NCBI GenBank assembly: GCA_964510785.1
Contig: CAZECM010000083.1
Location: 1-13,283 of the forward strand
Reading direction: 5' to 3'
DNA from: JAAYZM01 sp964510785
GTDB lineage: Bacteria > Actinomycetota > Actinomycetes > Actinomycetales > Cellulomonadaceae
DNA length: 13,283 nucleotides
The position numbers and the translations under genes were made by a program. Under the pieces are notes generated by a model. It saw only the letters and a program-made list of their open reading frames with translations, was not told where the DNA came from and did no database searches. Shown here in pieces: positions 1-7,117 of this stretch (its first letter is position 1; each line of letters begins with the position of its first letter).

Positions 1-372
1 GACGGTCAGCTGCTCGATACCGGTGATGTAGTTCGCGATCTCGTACACCGCGGAACGCGGGTCGGTCACCTGGAAGTAGATGACCGTGTCGATGCTCACC
101 ACGAGGTTGTCGGAGGTGATCACGGGCTGCGGCGGGAACGAGACGACCTGCTCACGAAGGTCCACGCCCGCGCGCACGCGGTCCACGAACGGGATCAGCA
201 GGTGCAGTCCCGCGTCCATCGTGCGCGAGTAGCGGCCGAGCCGCTCCACGATGAGCGCGACGGTCTGCGGCACGATGCGCACCGACCGGGCCAGCGTGAC
301 GATGACAAAGATGACCAGGATTCCCAGGACGATGTATCCGAGGACGGTCGAGGGGCTGAGTTCTTCGCCCAT
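1..372 (-). CDS. SPFH/band-7 (stomatin/paraslipin-like) membrane protein, C-terminus outside the window
   Basis: The 124 residues present are the N-terminal part of an SPFH-domain protein of the paraslipin/QmcA type. One hydrophobic segment at about residues 10-28 anchors it in the membrane. The SPFH core follows, with the usual VPQTVALIVERLGRY (35-49), a DAGLHLLIPFVDRV stretch (53-66) and SFPPQPVITSDN (79-89). Such proteins form oligomeric membrane rings or rafts and support membrane proteases or membrane fluidity; the specific role here is unknown. The ATG at 372 is preceded by GGGAGAGAC, a fair Shine-Dalgarno. It lies 54 bp downstream of nfeD on the same strand, the classic NfeD-SPFH operon. 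The gene runs off the left edge, so more than half of a typical ~300-400 aa protein is not seen. Confidence 0.93.
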   Translation of the reverse strand, partial: MGEELSPSTVLGYIVLGILVIFVIVTLARSVRIVPQTVALIVERLGRYSRTMDAGLHLLIPFVDRVRAGVDLREQVVSFPPQPVITSDNLVVSIDTVIYFQVTDPRSAVYEIANYITGIEQLTV

Positions 373-426
373 GTCTCTCCCAAGGTTGGGTTGTGCGGTG
401 GACTGAGGTCGGGTCGTGCGGAACGG

Positions 427-858
427 TCAGGCGAGGGGTTCGACGACGGCGGTCGCACCGTCGATGCGCACGACGCGCACCTCGGCTCCCTCGGGGATCT
501 GCTGGTCGGTGCCCTCGGTGCGCGCGCTCCACACCTCGCCGGCGAGCTTCACGCGCCCGGTCACGGCGTCGACGGCGGAGACGGCCTGGGCCGTGCGCCC
601 GACGTGCGCCGCGGTGTTCGTCTCGACGAGCGGCACCCGCTCGCGCCAGTTGCGCAGCAGCCACGGCCGCAGCAGCGCGAGCAGGAAGATCGAGGTGAGC
701 AGGAACACGATGATCTGCAGCCAGATCGGCGTGTCGAAGGCGGCGACGCCCGCGGCGGCGAGCGCCCCACCGGCGAGCATGATGAGGACGAGGTCGAGCG
801 AGAGCACCTCGATGAGTGCGAAGAGCACTGCGATCGCGATCCACCACAACGGGTTCAT
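427..858 (-). CDS. NfeD-family membrane protein
   Basis: A 143-residue short-form NfeD protein (NfeD1b-like, without the protease domain of long NfeD). Three hydrophobic segments are visible at about residues 3-19, 21-40 and 45-66. A soluble C-terminal domain follows (about 85-143), containing VGRTAQAVSAVDAVTGRVKL and ending in VRIDGATAVVEPLA, which fits the family's OB fold. NfeD proteins are membrane partners of the SPFH protein encoded next to them, and that partner lies immediately downstream here. The ATG at 858 has a strong purine-rich Shine-Dalgarno (AAGGGGAAGGTG) ending 2 nt upstream. Upstream, between this gene and the ABC ATPase, is a set of phased repeats that may carry its promoter. 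The family call is secure; the cellular role is inferred only from the pairing. Confidence 0.92.
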   Translation of the reverse strand: MNPLWWIAIAVLFALIEVLSLDLVLIMLAGGALAAAGVAAFDTPIWLQIIVFLLTSIFLLALLRPWLLRNWRERVPLVETNTAAHVGRTAQAVSAVDAVTGRVKLAGEVWSARTEGTDQQIPEGAEVRVVRIDGATAVVEPLA

Positions 859-901
859 GGCACCTTCCCCTTTTCCCTGCGTCTCACGTCGGCCGGCGGA
901 G

Positions 902-943
902 CGCTTTGCCGACGCTTTGCCTCACTCTACCTAACGCTCTACC
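902..943 (-). repeat. Four phased GGYARAGYG repeats upstream of nfeD
   Basis: Read on the minus strand, four 9-mers follow one another: GGTAGAGCG (943-935), GGTAGAGTG (931-923), GGCAAAGCG (921-913) and GGCAAAGCG (910-902). They start 12, 10 and 11 bp apart, about one helical turn each. The first includes the TAG stop of the ABC ATPase; the last ends 43 bp before the nfeD start. The second contains a TAGAGT hexamer (929-924) that could be a -10 element, which would place transcription start inside the third repeat. This could be an operator for a protein that binds one face of the helix, or just locally repetitive DNA. Confidence 0.5.
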
Positions 944-1724
944 CGCCCGCGCGCGCCGACCAGCGGTCGCCGTGCCGCTCGAGAGCGAGATCGAGCCCGA
1001 AGGTCCCCGAGAGGTTGGCCGCCGTCAGGGTCTCGCCGATCGGTCCCGCCGCGTGCACCGTGCCGTCGCGCAGCAGGAGCACGTGCGTGAAGCCCGGCGG
1101 GATCTCCTCCACGTGGTGCGTGACGAGCACGAGCACGGGCGAACGCTCGTCACCGGCGAGCTCCGCGAGCGCGGCGACCAGCTCCTCGCGCCCCCCGAGA
1201 TCGAGCCCCGCCGCGGGTTCGTCGAGCAGCAGGAGCTCCGGGTCTGTCATGAGGGAGCGCGCGATCTGGACGCGCTTGCGCTCGCCCTCGCTCAGCGTCC
1301 CGAAGGTCCGGTCGGCGAACCGTGCGACGTCGAACGCCGCGAGCAGGTCCGCGGCACGCGCCGTGTCGACGTCGGCGTAGGCCTCGCGCCACCGACCCGT
1401 GACGCCGTAGGCCGCGGTCAGGACGACGTCGCGCACGACCTCCCCGGCGGGGATCCGGTCGGCGAGCGCCGCGCTCGACAGGCCCACGCGGGGGCGCAGC
1501 TCGAACACGTCGACGCGACCGAGCCGCTCGCCGAGGATGTCCGCGGTGCCCGACGACGGGTGCATCCGGCCCGAGACGATCTGCAGCAGGGTCGTCTTGC
1601 CCGCACCGTTGCGGCCGAGCACGACCCAGCGTTCCCCCTCGCGCACCGTCCAGTCGATCGAGTGGAGGATCGTCGTCGTCCCCCGTCGGAGACTGACACC
1701 CTGCAGGTCGAGCACGTCCGTCAT
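939..1724 (-). CDS. Stand-alone ABC transporter ATP-binding protein
   Basis: A 261-residue single ABC ATPase domain, apparently cytoplasmic. Walker A is GRNGAGKT (37-44), the signature is LSEGE (144-148) rather than LSGGQ, Walker B is LLLLDEPAAGLD (164-175), and the H-loop region is VTHHVEE (201-207). The overall pattern resembles the ModF/YlmA group of ABC ATPases, which are often orphan; no permease or binding protein lies next to it. The ATG at 1724 is chosen because the protein then starts with MTDVLDLQGVSLRRG, the usual first strand of the fold. An upstream start at 1829 would add 35 residues overlapping glgA and not looking like ABC sequence. It starts 10 bp after the glgA stop, so the two are probably cotranscribed. 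The substrate, if any, cannot be told. Confidence 0.88.
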   Translation of the reverse strand: MTDVLDLQGVSLRRGTTTILHSIDWTVREGERWVVLGRNGAGKTTLLQIVSGRMHPSSGTADILGERLGRVDVFELRPRVGLSSAALADRIPAGEVVRDVVLTAAYGVTGRWREAYADVDTARAADLLAAFDVARFADRTFGTLSEGERKRVQIARSLMTDPELLLLDEPAAGLDLGGREELVAALAELAGDERSPVLVLVTHHVEEIPPGFTHVLLLRDGTVHAAGPIGETLTAANLSGTFGLDLALERHGDRWSARAGG

Positions 1725-1734
1725 GGTCCCAACC

Positions 1735-2958
1735 CTAGTCGGCGAGGACCTGGGCGTAGACCTCCCGGGTGCGGGTGGCCACGGCGTCCCACGAGAAGTG
1801 GTCCTCGACCCGGCGGCGAGACGCGGCACCCATCACGGCGGCACGCGCCGGGTCGTCGGCGAGCGCCGTGAGGGCCGCGGCGAGGTTCGCGACGAAGGTG
1901 TCGGGGTGGCGTGGTGTGCCCGTGCCGTCCTCGACCTGGTCGATCGGCACGAGCAGTCCCGTCGAGCCGTCGACGACGACCTCCGGGATGCCGCCCGTGG
2001 CGGTCCCGACGACGGGCACCCCGACGGCCATCGCCTCGAGGTTGACGATCCCGAGGGGCTCGTAGACCGACGGGCACGCGAACACCGTCGCGTGGGCGAG
2101 GACGGCGATGAGCTCGTCGCGGGGCAGCATCTGCTCGATCCACACGACACCGCGGCGGCGCTCCTGGAGGCGGGTCACGCGCTCGCTCACCTCGGCGGCG
2201 AGCTCGGGCGTGTCGGGCGCCCCCGCGCACAGCACGAGCTGGACGTCGGGCGGCAGGTGCTCGGCCGCGCGCAGCAGGTACGGCAGCCCCTTCTGGCGGG
2301 TCACGCGGCCGACGAAGACGACGGCAGGGCGGTCGGGGTCGATGCCGAGCCCTTGCACGACGGCGCGCCCCCGCTCGGCCGCCTCGCCCTCGGGACGGCG
2401 CCACGCGTCGAGGTCGATCCCGTTGTGGACCACGTGCACACGCTCCGGCTCGATCGCGGGGTAGCAGCGCAGGATGTCCTCGCGCATGCCGCCCGAGACG
2501 GCGATGACACCGTCGGCCGCCTCGTAGGCGGTGCGCTCGACCCAGCTCGAGACGGCGTAGCCGCCGCCGAGCTGTTCGGCCTTCCACGGCCGCAACGGCT
2601 CGAGGGAGTGGGCGGAGACGACGTGGGGCACCGAGTGCAGCAGCGCGCCGAGGTGTCCGGCGAAGTTCGCGTACCAGGTGTGGGAGTGGATGAGGTCGGT
2701 GCCCTCGAGGCCCGCGGCGATCTCGACGTCCGTGCCGAGGGTGACGAGTGCCGGGTTCGCTCCGGCGAGTCCCACGGGGGCCGCGTAGCCGCGTACGCCG
2801 TCGTCGGCCCCGGCCTGACCCGCGAGGCGCGGGCCGTCGAAGCAGTGCACCCGCACGTCGAGGTCGCGACGCAGCACCGCGGCGAGCTCGGCGACGTGGA
2901 CGCCGGCGCCCCCGTAGATGTGGGGCGGGTACTCGCGCGTGACCAGATCGACTCTCAC
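1735..2958 (-). CDS. glgA: GT4-family glycogen synthase / maltose-1-phosphate synthase
   Basis: A 407-residue GT-B glycosyltransferase of the actinobacterial GlgA type (GlgM in mycobacteria). It transfers glucose from ADP-glucose to glycogen or, as shown for the mycobacterial enzyme, to glucose-1-phosphate to give maltose-1-phosphate. Visible features: the N-terminal EYPPHIYGGAGVHV loop (9-22), HSHTWYANFAGHLG (91-104), the donor-site segment VVFVGRVTRQKGL (213-225), and the retaining-enzyme EX7E motif at E300 and E308 in PSVYEPLGIVNLEAM. The GTG at 2958 is chosen because it gives MRVDLVTREYPP, the standard start of the family. A -10-like TACCGT lies 7 nt before it, and no Shine-Dalgarno is seen. 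It is divergent from glgC, which makes its substrate. Whether glycogen or maltose-1-phosphate is the main product cannot be decided from sequence. Confidence 0.93.
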   Translation of the reverse strand: MRVDLVTREYPPHIYGGAGVHVAELAAVLRRDLDVRVHCFDGPRLAGQAGADDGVRGYAAPVGLAGANPALVTLGTDVEIAAGLEGTDLIHSHTWYANFAGHLGALLHSVPHVVSAHSLEPLRPWKAEQLGGGYAVSSWVERTAYEAADGVIAVSGGMREDILRCYPAIEPERVHVVHNGIDLDAWRRPEGEAAERGRAVVQGLGIDPDRPAVVFVGRVTRQKGLPYLLRAAEHLPPDVQLVLCAGAPDTPELAAEVSERVTRLQERRRGVVWIEQMLPRDELIAVLAHATVFACPSVYEPLGIVNLEAMAVGVPVVGTATGGIPEVVVDGSTGLLVPIDQVEDGTGTPRHPDTFVANLAAALTALADDPARAAVMGAASRRRVEDHFSWDAVATRTREVYAQVLAD

Positions 2959-2965
2959 GGCACTG

Positions 2966-2971
2966 ACGGTA
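2966..2971 (-). promoter_or_regulatory. Putative leaderless promoter -10 of glgA
   Basis: On the minus strand TACCGT fits TANNNT and is followed by 7 nt and the GTG start of glgA, so transcription would begin at or next to the start codon. No Shine-Dalgarno or convincing -35 is visible. Confidence 0.5.
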
Positions 2972-3037
2972 TCGTCCCGGCGCACACCTGCGGGCACTTC
3001 TCCGGCGTTGCCCCTGGCAGAGCACGCGTCCGCGTCC

Positions 3038-3043
3038 TAAGGT
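3038..3043 (+). promoter_or_regulatory. Putative leaderless promoter -10 of glgC
   Basis: TAAGGT is followed by 6 nt (CAGGTC) and the ATG of glgC at 3050. A weak -35-like TGGCAG lies at 3015-3020 with a 17-bp spacer. The AAGG within the hexamer could instead act as a poor Shine-Dalgarno. Together with the glgA element this makes a compact divergent promoter in a 91-bp gap. Confidence 0.5.
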
Positions 3044-3049
3044 CAGGTC

Positions 3050-4291
3050 ATGGCAACGCCGCGTGTACTTGCGATCGTCCTTGCTGGTGGCGAGGGGAAG
3101 CGGCTCATGCCGCTCACTTCGCATCGGGCCAAGCCAGCGGTGCCGTTCGGGGGCATCTACCGGCTCGTCGACTTCGCGCTGTCCAACCTCGTGAACTCCG
3201 GCTACCTGCGCATCGTCGTGCTGACCCAGTACAAGTCGCACAGCCTGGACCGCCACGTGTCCAAGACGTGGCGCATGTCGACGCTGCTCGGCAACTACGT
3301 CGCACCGGTCCCGGCGCAGCAGCGCGTGGGCAAGCACTGGTACCTGGGCAGCGCGGACGCGATCTTCCAGTGCCTCAACATCATCGACGACGAGCGCCCC
3401 GACATCGTGGTCGTCGTCGGCGCGGACCACGTCTACCGCATGGACTTCTCGCAGATGGTGGACCAGCACATCGCCACCGGCGCCGAGTTCACGGTCTCGG
3501 CCATCCGCCAGCCGATCGCGCTCGCGACGGAGTTCGGCGTCATCGAGACCACGCCGGACGACCCCCTGCACATCTCGGCGTTCCGCGAGAAGCCGGTCGA
3601 CCCGGTCCCGGTCGCGGACAACCCCGGCGAGATCCTCGCGTCGATGGGCAACTACGTCGCCTCGCGCGAAGCGCTCGTGGAGGCCGTGACGCGGGACGCC
3701 GCGAACCCGGACTCGAAGCACGACATGGGCGGGGACATCGTGCCGTACTTCGTCGAGCGGGGCACGGCCGCCGTCTACGACTTCAAGGACAACGACGTGG
3801 CCGGCTCCACGGACCGCGACCGCAACTACTGGCGCGACGTCGGGACGATCGACTCGTACTTCGAGGCCAACAAGGACCTCATCTCCGTCACGCCCGTGTT
3901 CAACGTCTACAACGACCGCTGGCCGCTCTACACGGGCTACACGGGACTCCCGCCGGCCAAGTTCGTGCACGGCGGGCCGGACCGCATGGGCTACGCGGCC
4001 GACTCGCTCGTCTCCCCCGGCGTCATCGTCTCCGGGGCGACCGTCTCCGGCTCGGTCCTCTCCCCCGGGATCTACCTGCACTCGTGGGCCTCGGTCTCGG
4101 ACTCGGTGCTCATGGACGGCGTGCAGGTGCACCGCCACGCGCAGATCCACCGGGCGATCCTCGACAAGAACGTCATCGTGCCCGAGCGGGCACGCATCGG
4201 TCTCGACCCCGAGCACGATCGCGCACGGGGGTTCACCGTGACCGAGTCCGGCATCACCGTCGTGCCGAAGGGCACCGTCGTCTCGAGCTGA
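3050..4291 (+). CDS. glgC: Glucose-1-phosphate adenylyltransferase (ADP-glucose pyrophosphorylase)
   Basis: A 413-residue enzyme that makes ADP-glucose and pyrophosphate from ATP and glucose-1-phosphate, the committed step of bacterial glycogen synthesis. The N-terminal nucleotidyltransferase domain shows LAGGEGKRLMPLT (11-23) and AKPAVPFGG (28-35/36), WYLGSADAIFQ (97-107), GADHVYRMD (124-132), the substrate-binding FREKP (178-182) and the HDMGGDIVPYF segment (224-234). The end of the domain is WRDVGTIDSYFEANKDL (261-277). A left-handed beta-helix of hexapeptide repeats follows from about residue 320 to 385. Length and motifs are those of a full, normal GlgC, and allosteric control by sugar phosphates is expected from the family. 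It is divergent from glgA, so substrate supply and use can be co-regulated from one short gap. Confidence 0.97.
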   Translation: MATPRVLAIVLAGGEGKRLMPLTSHRAKPAVPFGGIYRLVDFALSNLVNSGYLRIVVLTQYKSHSLDRHVSKTWRMSTLLGNYVAPVPAQQRVGKHWYLGSADAIFQCLNIIDDERPDIVVVVGADHVYRMDFSQMVDQHIATGAEFTVSAIRQPIALATEFGVIETTPDDPLHISAFREKPVDPVPVADNPGEILASMGNYVASREALVEAVTRDAANPDSKHDMGGDIVPYFVERGTAAVYDFKDNDVAGSTDRDRNYWRDVGTIDSYFEANKDLISVTPVFNVYNDRWPLYTGYTGLPPAKFVHGGPDRMGYAADSLVSPGVIVSGATVSGSVLSPGIYLHSWASVSDSVLMDGVQVHRHAQIHRAILDKNVIVPERARIGLDPEHDRARGFTVTESGITVVPKGTVVSS

Positions 4292-4320
4292 CGAGCCATC
4301 GGACGGACAGGACCGAGGCA

Positions 4321-4333
4321 CCGCCGTCGGCGG
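4321..4333. repeat. Short palindrome upstream of serB
   Basis: CCGCCG-T-CGGCGG is a perfect 6-bp inverted repeat around one base, between the glgC stop and the putative serB -10 hexamer. The single-base centre rules out a normal hairpin loop, so it would act as DNA (an operator) rather than a terminator. It may simply reflect high GC. Confidence 0.3.
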
Positions 4334-4336
4334 CGA

Positions 4337-4342
4337 TACCCT
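4337..4342 (+). promoter_or_regulatory. Putative leaderless promoter -10 of serB
   Basis: TACCCT matches TANNNT and is followed by 6 nt (GCCCGC) and the GTG of serB. No Shine-Dalgarno precedes the GTG, which supports a leaderless start. Confidence 0.5.
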
Positions 4343-4348
4343 GCCCGC

Positions 4349-5005
4349 GTGGACCACAACGCCCCGCCCCGACGCCTCGTCGTGACCGACGTCGACTCGA
4401 CGTTCATCACGGCCGAGGTGATCGAGCTGCTCGCCGCGCGGGCGGGCACCCGGGAACGGGTCGCCGAGATCACGGAACGGGCGATGCGCGGCGAGCTCGA
4501 CTTCGCTGCCTCGCTGCACGAGCGCGTCGCAACCCTCGAAGGGCTGCCCGAGTCGGTGTTCACCGAGGTTCTCGCCGAGGTCGAGCTCACCCCCGGCGCG
4601 CGCGAGCTCGTCACGGAGCTGCAGGCCCGCGGCTGGCCCCTTGCGCTCGTCTCGGGCGGGTTCGCCGAGGTCGTCGAGCCGCTCGCCGCGTCGCTCGGGA
4701 TCGAGCACGTGCGCGCGAACCGGCTCGAGGTCTCCGGCGGCCTGCTCACGGGGCGGGTCACGGGCGAGATCGTGGACCGGGCCGGCAAGGAGCGTGCCCT
4801 GCGCGAGTACGCCGCGGCGTTCGGGGTGCCGCTCGAGCTCACGATCGCGATCGGTGACGGCGCGAACGACCTCGACATGCTCGGCGCCGCGGGGCTCGGC
4901 ATCGCGTTCAACGCCAAGCCGCTCGTGTGCGCGGAGGTCGACTTCGAGGTCACGGGCCGGCTCGACGCCGTCCTCGCGATCATCGACGCGCACCCGCCCG
5001 CCTGA
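4349..5005 (+). CDS. serB: Phosphoserine phosphatase SerB
   Basis: A 218-residue HAD-superfamily phosphatase that releases serine from phosphoserine, the last step of serine synthesis. Motif I is DVDST (14-18), with both aspartates present; motif II is the serine of VSGGF (101-105); motif III is K147 in AGKERALREY; motif IV is GDGANDLDM (169-177). It is short because it has only the catalytic domain and lacks the N-terminal regulatory extension or ACT domains found in longer SerB proteins, so feedback control by serine through such domains is not expected. The GTG at 4349 is supported by the TANNNT hexamer 6 nt upstream, and no better start lies before motif I. It begins 57 bp after glgC and ends convergent with the sixA-like gene 18 bp away. 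Confidence 0.92.
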   Translation: MDHNAPPRRLVVTDVDSTFITAEVIELLAARAGTRERVAEITERAMRGELDFAASLHERVATLEGLPESVFTEVLAEVELTPGARELVTELQARGWPLALVSGGFAEVVEPLAASLGIEHVRANRLEVSGGLLTGRVTGEIVDRAGKERALREYAAAFGVPLELTIAIGDGANDLDMLGAAGLGIAFNAKPLVCAEVDFEVTGRLDAVLAIIDAHPPA

Positions 5006-5017
5006 GGCGTCGGGCGG
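4994..5017. terminator. Possible bidirectional hairpin between serB and the sixA-like gene
   Basis: CCGCCCG (4994-5000) and CGGGCGG (5011-5017) form a perfect 7-bp GC stem around a 10-nt loop holding the serB stop codon. It lies between two convergent genes, where a shared terminator is expected. There is no T-tract on either side, as is common in actinobacterial terminators, so the evidence is moderate at best. Confidence 0.4.
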
Positions 5018-5023
5018 TCCTCG

Positions 5024-5551
5024 CTACTTCGGGGCGATAACGACGTCGACGAGCCGCGCGGTTCCGGGATCGAGCTCCGCCCACGGGCCCGGGAGCTCGA
5101 GCACCGCGTACGTGGCCGTCGGCACGCCCCACACGACGCGGTCCACGAGCGTCGCGTCGGAAGCCGCCGACGCGAGCAGTGCTGCGGTGCGGGAGATCGT
5201 CGGTTCGTGGCCGGCGACGAGCACCGTGCGCACGCGCTCGTCCACGCCGCGCACCACCTCGAGCACCGTCCCGGGGCTCGCGGAGTAGAGCTCGTCGCGC
5301 TGGTCGGTCTCGGGGACCGGGTCGAACGCGTCGGCGAGGTGCAGCCACGTCTGCTGGGTGCGCACCGCCGAGGACACGAGCGCGAGCTCCGGCACGAGAC
5401 CGGCCCCGAGCAGGGACCGGCCCACCCACGCGCTCTGGGTCCTCCCCGCACCGGTGAGGGCCCGCAGCGCGTCGGGACCGTCGAAACCCTGCTCCGCCTT
5501 CGCGTGGCGCAGCAGGACGAGGCGGCGCGTCCGGTCGGCGTGCGGGTTCAC
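5024..5551 (-). CDS. SixA-like histidine phosphatase family protein
   Basis: A 175-residue protein of the histidine phosphatase (phosphoglycerate mutase-like) superfamily, closest in shape to SixA, which dephosphorylates phosphohistidine in phosphotransfer proteins. The catalytic LLRHAKAE (13-20) carries the nucleophilic histidine H16. SSAVRTQQT (60-68) carries the phosphate-binding arginine R64, E87 lies in RDELYS, and the second catalytic histidine is H115 in VAGHEPTIS. All core residues are present, so the enzyme should be active; its substrate is unknown. The GTG at 5551 lies 2 nt after the stop of the enoyl-ACP reductase gene, so it is probably translated by coupling as the third gene of the fabG-fabI operon. 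MutT-fused or other small-molecule phosphatase roles are possible alternatives. Confidence 0.86.
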   Translation of the reverse strand: MNPHADRTRRLVLLRHAKAEQGFDGPDALRALTGAGRTQSAWVGRSLLGAGLVPELALVSSAVRTQQTWLHLADAFDPVPETDQRDELYSASPGTVLEVVRGVDERVRTVLVAGHEPTISRTAALLASAASDATLVDRVVWGVPTATYAVLELPGPWAELDPGTARLVDVVIAPK

Positions 5552-5553
5552 GG

Positions 5554-6321
5554 CTACTGGCCCATCGCGTGCACGCCGCCGTCGACGTGCACGATCTCCC
5601 CCGTCGTCGCGGGGAACCAGTCGGAGAGCAGCGCAGCGACGGCGCGGGCCGTGGGCTCGGGGTCCGTGACGTCCCAGCCGAGTGGCGCCCGGTCGGGCCA
5701 GCCGCCCTCCATCGCCTCGAAGCCGGGGATCGACTTGGCCGCCGTCGTGCGGATCGGGCCCGCCGAGACGAGGTTGCAGCGGATGCCGTCCGGGCCCAGG
5801 TCACGCGCGAGGTAGCGGGACGTCGACTCGAACGCCGCCTTGGCGACACCCATCCAGTCGTACACGGGCCACGCGAAGCTCGCGTCGAACGTCAGCCCGA
5901 CGATCCCCGCACCGCGGGTCAGGAGCGGCTTGGCGGCGACGGCGAGCGACTTGAGGGAGAACGCGGACACCTCGAGCGCGGTCGAGACGTCGGCCCACTC
6001 GCCGGCCAGGAAGTTCCCGCCCATGACGGACTGCGGCGCGAAGCCGATCGAGTGCACGACGCCATCGAGGTGGTCGGCGTGCTCACGGACGCGGTCCGCG
6101 AGCGCCGCGAGGTCCTCGGTGTCCGTCACGTCGAGCTGCACCACGGGGGCCTCGTGGGGGAGCCGCCGCGAGATCGCCTGCGTGAGCCGGAACTGGCGGC
6201 CGAAGGAGGTGAGCACGACCTCGGCGCCCTGCTCCTGTGCGAGCCGCGCGACGTGGAACGCGATCGAGCCGTCGGTCAGCACGCCCGTGACGAGCAGCTT
6301 CTTGCCTTCGAGGAGACCCAT
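5554..6321 (-). CDS. fabI: NADH-dependent enoyl-ACP reductase, InhA type
   Basis: A 255-residue short-chain dehydrogenase fold enzyme that reduces the trans-2-enoyl-ACP double bond in each FAS-II cycle. It resembles mycobacterial InhA more than E. coli FabI: LLEGKKLLVTG at the start, SIAFHVARLAQEQGAEVVLT (19-38), VVHSIGFAPQ (88-97) and NLVSAGPIRTTA (183-194). The catalytic pair is Y154 and K161 in YDWMGVAK, a Y-x6-K spacing as in FabI/InhA. F145 and S91 occupy the places of InhA Phe149 and Ser94 by my reading. The dinucleotide-binding region is the FabI variant, without a TGxxxGIG motif. The ATG at 6321 has GGAAG 7 nt upstream. It follows fabG by 41 bp, the same gene order as mycobacterial fabG1-inhA, so the operon encodes two successive reductions of fatty-acid elongation. 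Confidence 0.94.
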   Translation of the reverse strand: MGLLEGKKLLVTGVLTDGSIAFHVARLAQEQGAEVVLTSFGRQFRLTQAISRRLPHEAPVVQLDVTDTEDLAALADRVREHADHLDGVVHSIGFAPQSVMGGNFLAGEWADVSTALEVSAFSLKSLAVAAKPLLTRGAGIVGLTFDASFAWPVYDWMGVAKAAFESTSRYLARDLGPDGIRCNLVSAGPIRTTAAKSIPGFEAMEGGWPDRAPLGWDVTDPEPTARAVAALLSDWFPATTGEIVHVDGGVHAMGQ

Positions 6322-6362
6322 GAGTCGTCTTCCGTTCGTTCGTGGTTGGGGTGCGTGCGGTG

Positions 6363-7073
6363 TCAGTGGCCCATGCCGAGGCCGCCGTCGACGGGGATGA
6401 CGGCGCCGGAGATGTAGGCGGCGTCGTCGGACGCCAGGAAGTGGACGACGCCGGCGACCTCGTCCGTCGTCGCGAACCGGCCCGCGGGGATCGCGGCCTT
6501 GTAAGTGGCCTGGGTGGCCTCGGGGAGCTCGGCGGTCATGGCCGTCTCGATGAACCCGGGGGCGACGACGTTCGCGGTGATGCCGCGCGAGCCGAGCTCC
6601 CGGGTGAGCGAGCGCGCGATGCCCACGAGACCGGCCTTCGATGCGGCGTAGTTGACCTGACCGGCCCCGCCGTACAGGCCGATGACGGAGGAGATGAGCA
6701 CGATGCGGCCGCGGCGCAGCCGGATCATGCCCTTGCTCGCGCGGCGCACACAGCGGAACGCGCCCGTGAGGTTGACGTCGATGACGGTCTCGAAGTCCTC
6801 GTCGCTCATCCGCATGAGCAGGCCGTCGCGCGTCACACCGGCGTTGGCGACGAGCACCTCGACGGGGCCGTGCGCCTCCTCGATCTGCGTGAAGGCGGCG
6901 TCGACGGCGGCGGTGTCGGTGACGTCGCCCTTGACTCCGAGGACGCCGTCGGGCAGGTCCCCGCTGCGGTAGATCGTGGCGACCTTGTCGCCCGCAGCGA
7001 CGAAGCGCTCGGCGATCGTCCGTCCGATCCCCCGGTTGGCCCCGGTCACCAGCACACTGCGCGGCTCGCCCAC
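6363..7073 (-). CDS. fabG: 3-oxoacyl-ACP reductase FabG
   Basis: A 236-residue short-chain dehydrogenase that reduces 3-ketoacyl-ACP with NADPH in FAS-II. Visible features: the cofactor motif TGANRGIG (10-17), NAGVTRD (77-83), N101 in DVNLTGAF, and the catalytic S129, Y142 and K146 in SSVIGLYGGAGQVNYAASK. The C-terminus ISGAVIPVDGGLGMGH (221-236) is typical. The GTG at 7073 is preferred because GGGAGGTG, a strong Shine-Dalgarno, lies just before it and the protein then starts a few residues before the first beta strand. The same frame is open upstream to 7205, but that part is low in family resemblance. It is the first gene of fabG-fabI-sixA and corresponds to MabA/FabG1 of mycobacteria by position and partner. 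Confidence 0.93.
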   Translation of the reverse strand: MGEPRSVLVTGANRGIGRTIAERFVAAGDKVATIYRSGDLPDGVLGVKGDVTDTAAVDAAFTQIEEAHGPVEVLVANAGVTRDGLLMRMSDEDFETVIDVNLTGAFRCVRRASKGMIRLRRGRIVLISSVIGLYGGAGQVNYAASKAGLVGIARSLTRELGSRGITANVVAPGFIETAMTAELPEATQATYKAAIPAGRFATTDEVAGVVHFLASDDAAYISGAVIPVDGGLGMGH

Positions 7074-7117
7074 GCCACCTCCCGTCTCACGCGGCACCTC
7101 GTGCACCGCCGCGCACG

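Noticed and set aside
202..1871. Long plus-strand frames over the SPFH, nfeD and ABC ATPase genes
   Set aside because: They are antisense to three genes with clear family motifs and have no plausible domain of their own.
1537..4857. A 1106-codon open frame on the plus strand across glgA, glgC and serB
   Set aside because: It is a shadow of the real genes: antisense to glgA and out of frame with glgC and serB, with low-complexity Arg/Ala/Gly-rich translation typical of GC-rich DNA.
1721..4993. A 1090-codon open frame on the minus strand over the same region
   Set aside because: Same cause: it is antisense to glgC and serB, which have clear catalytic motifs, and its translation has no recognisable domain.
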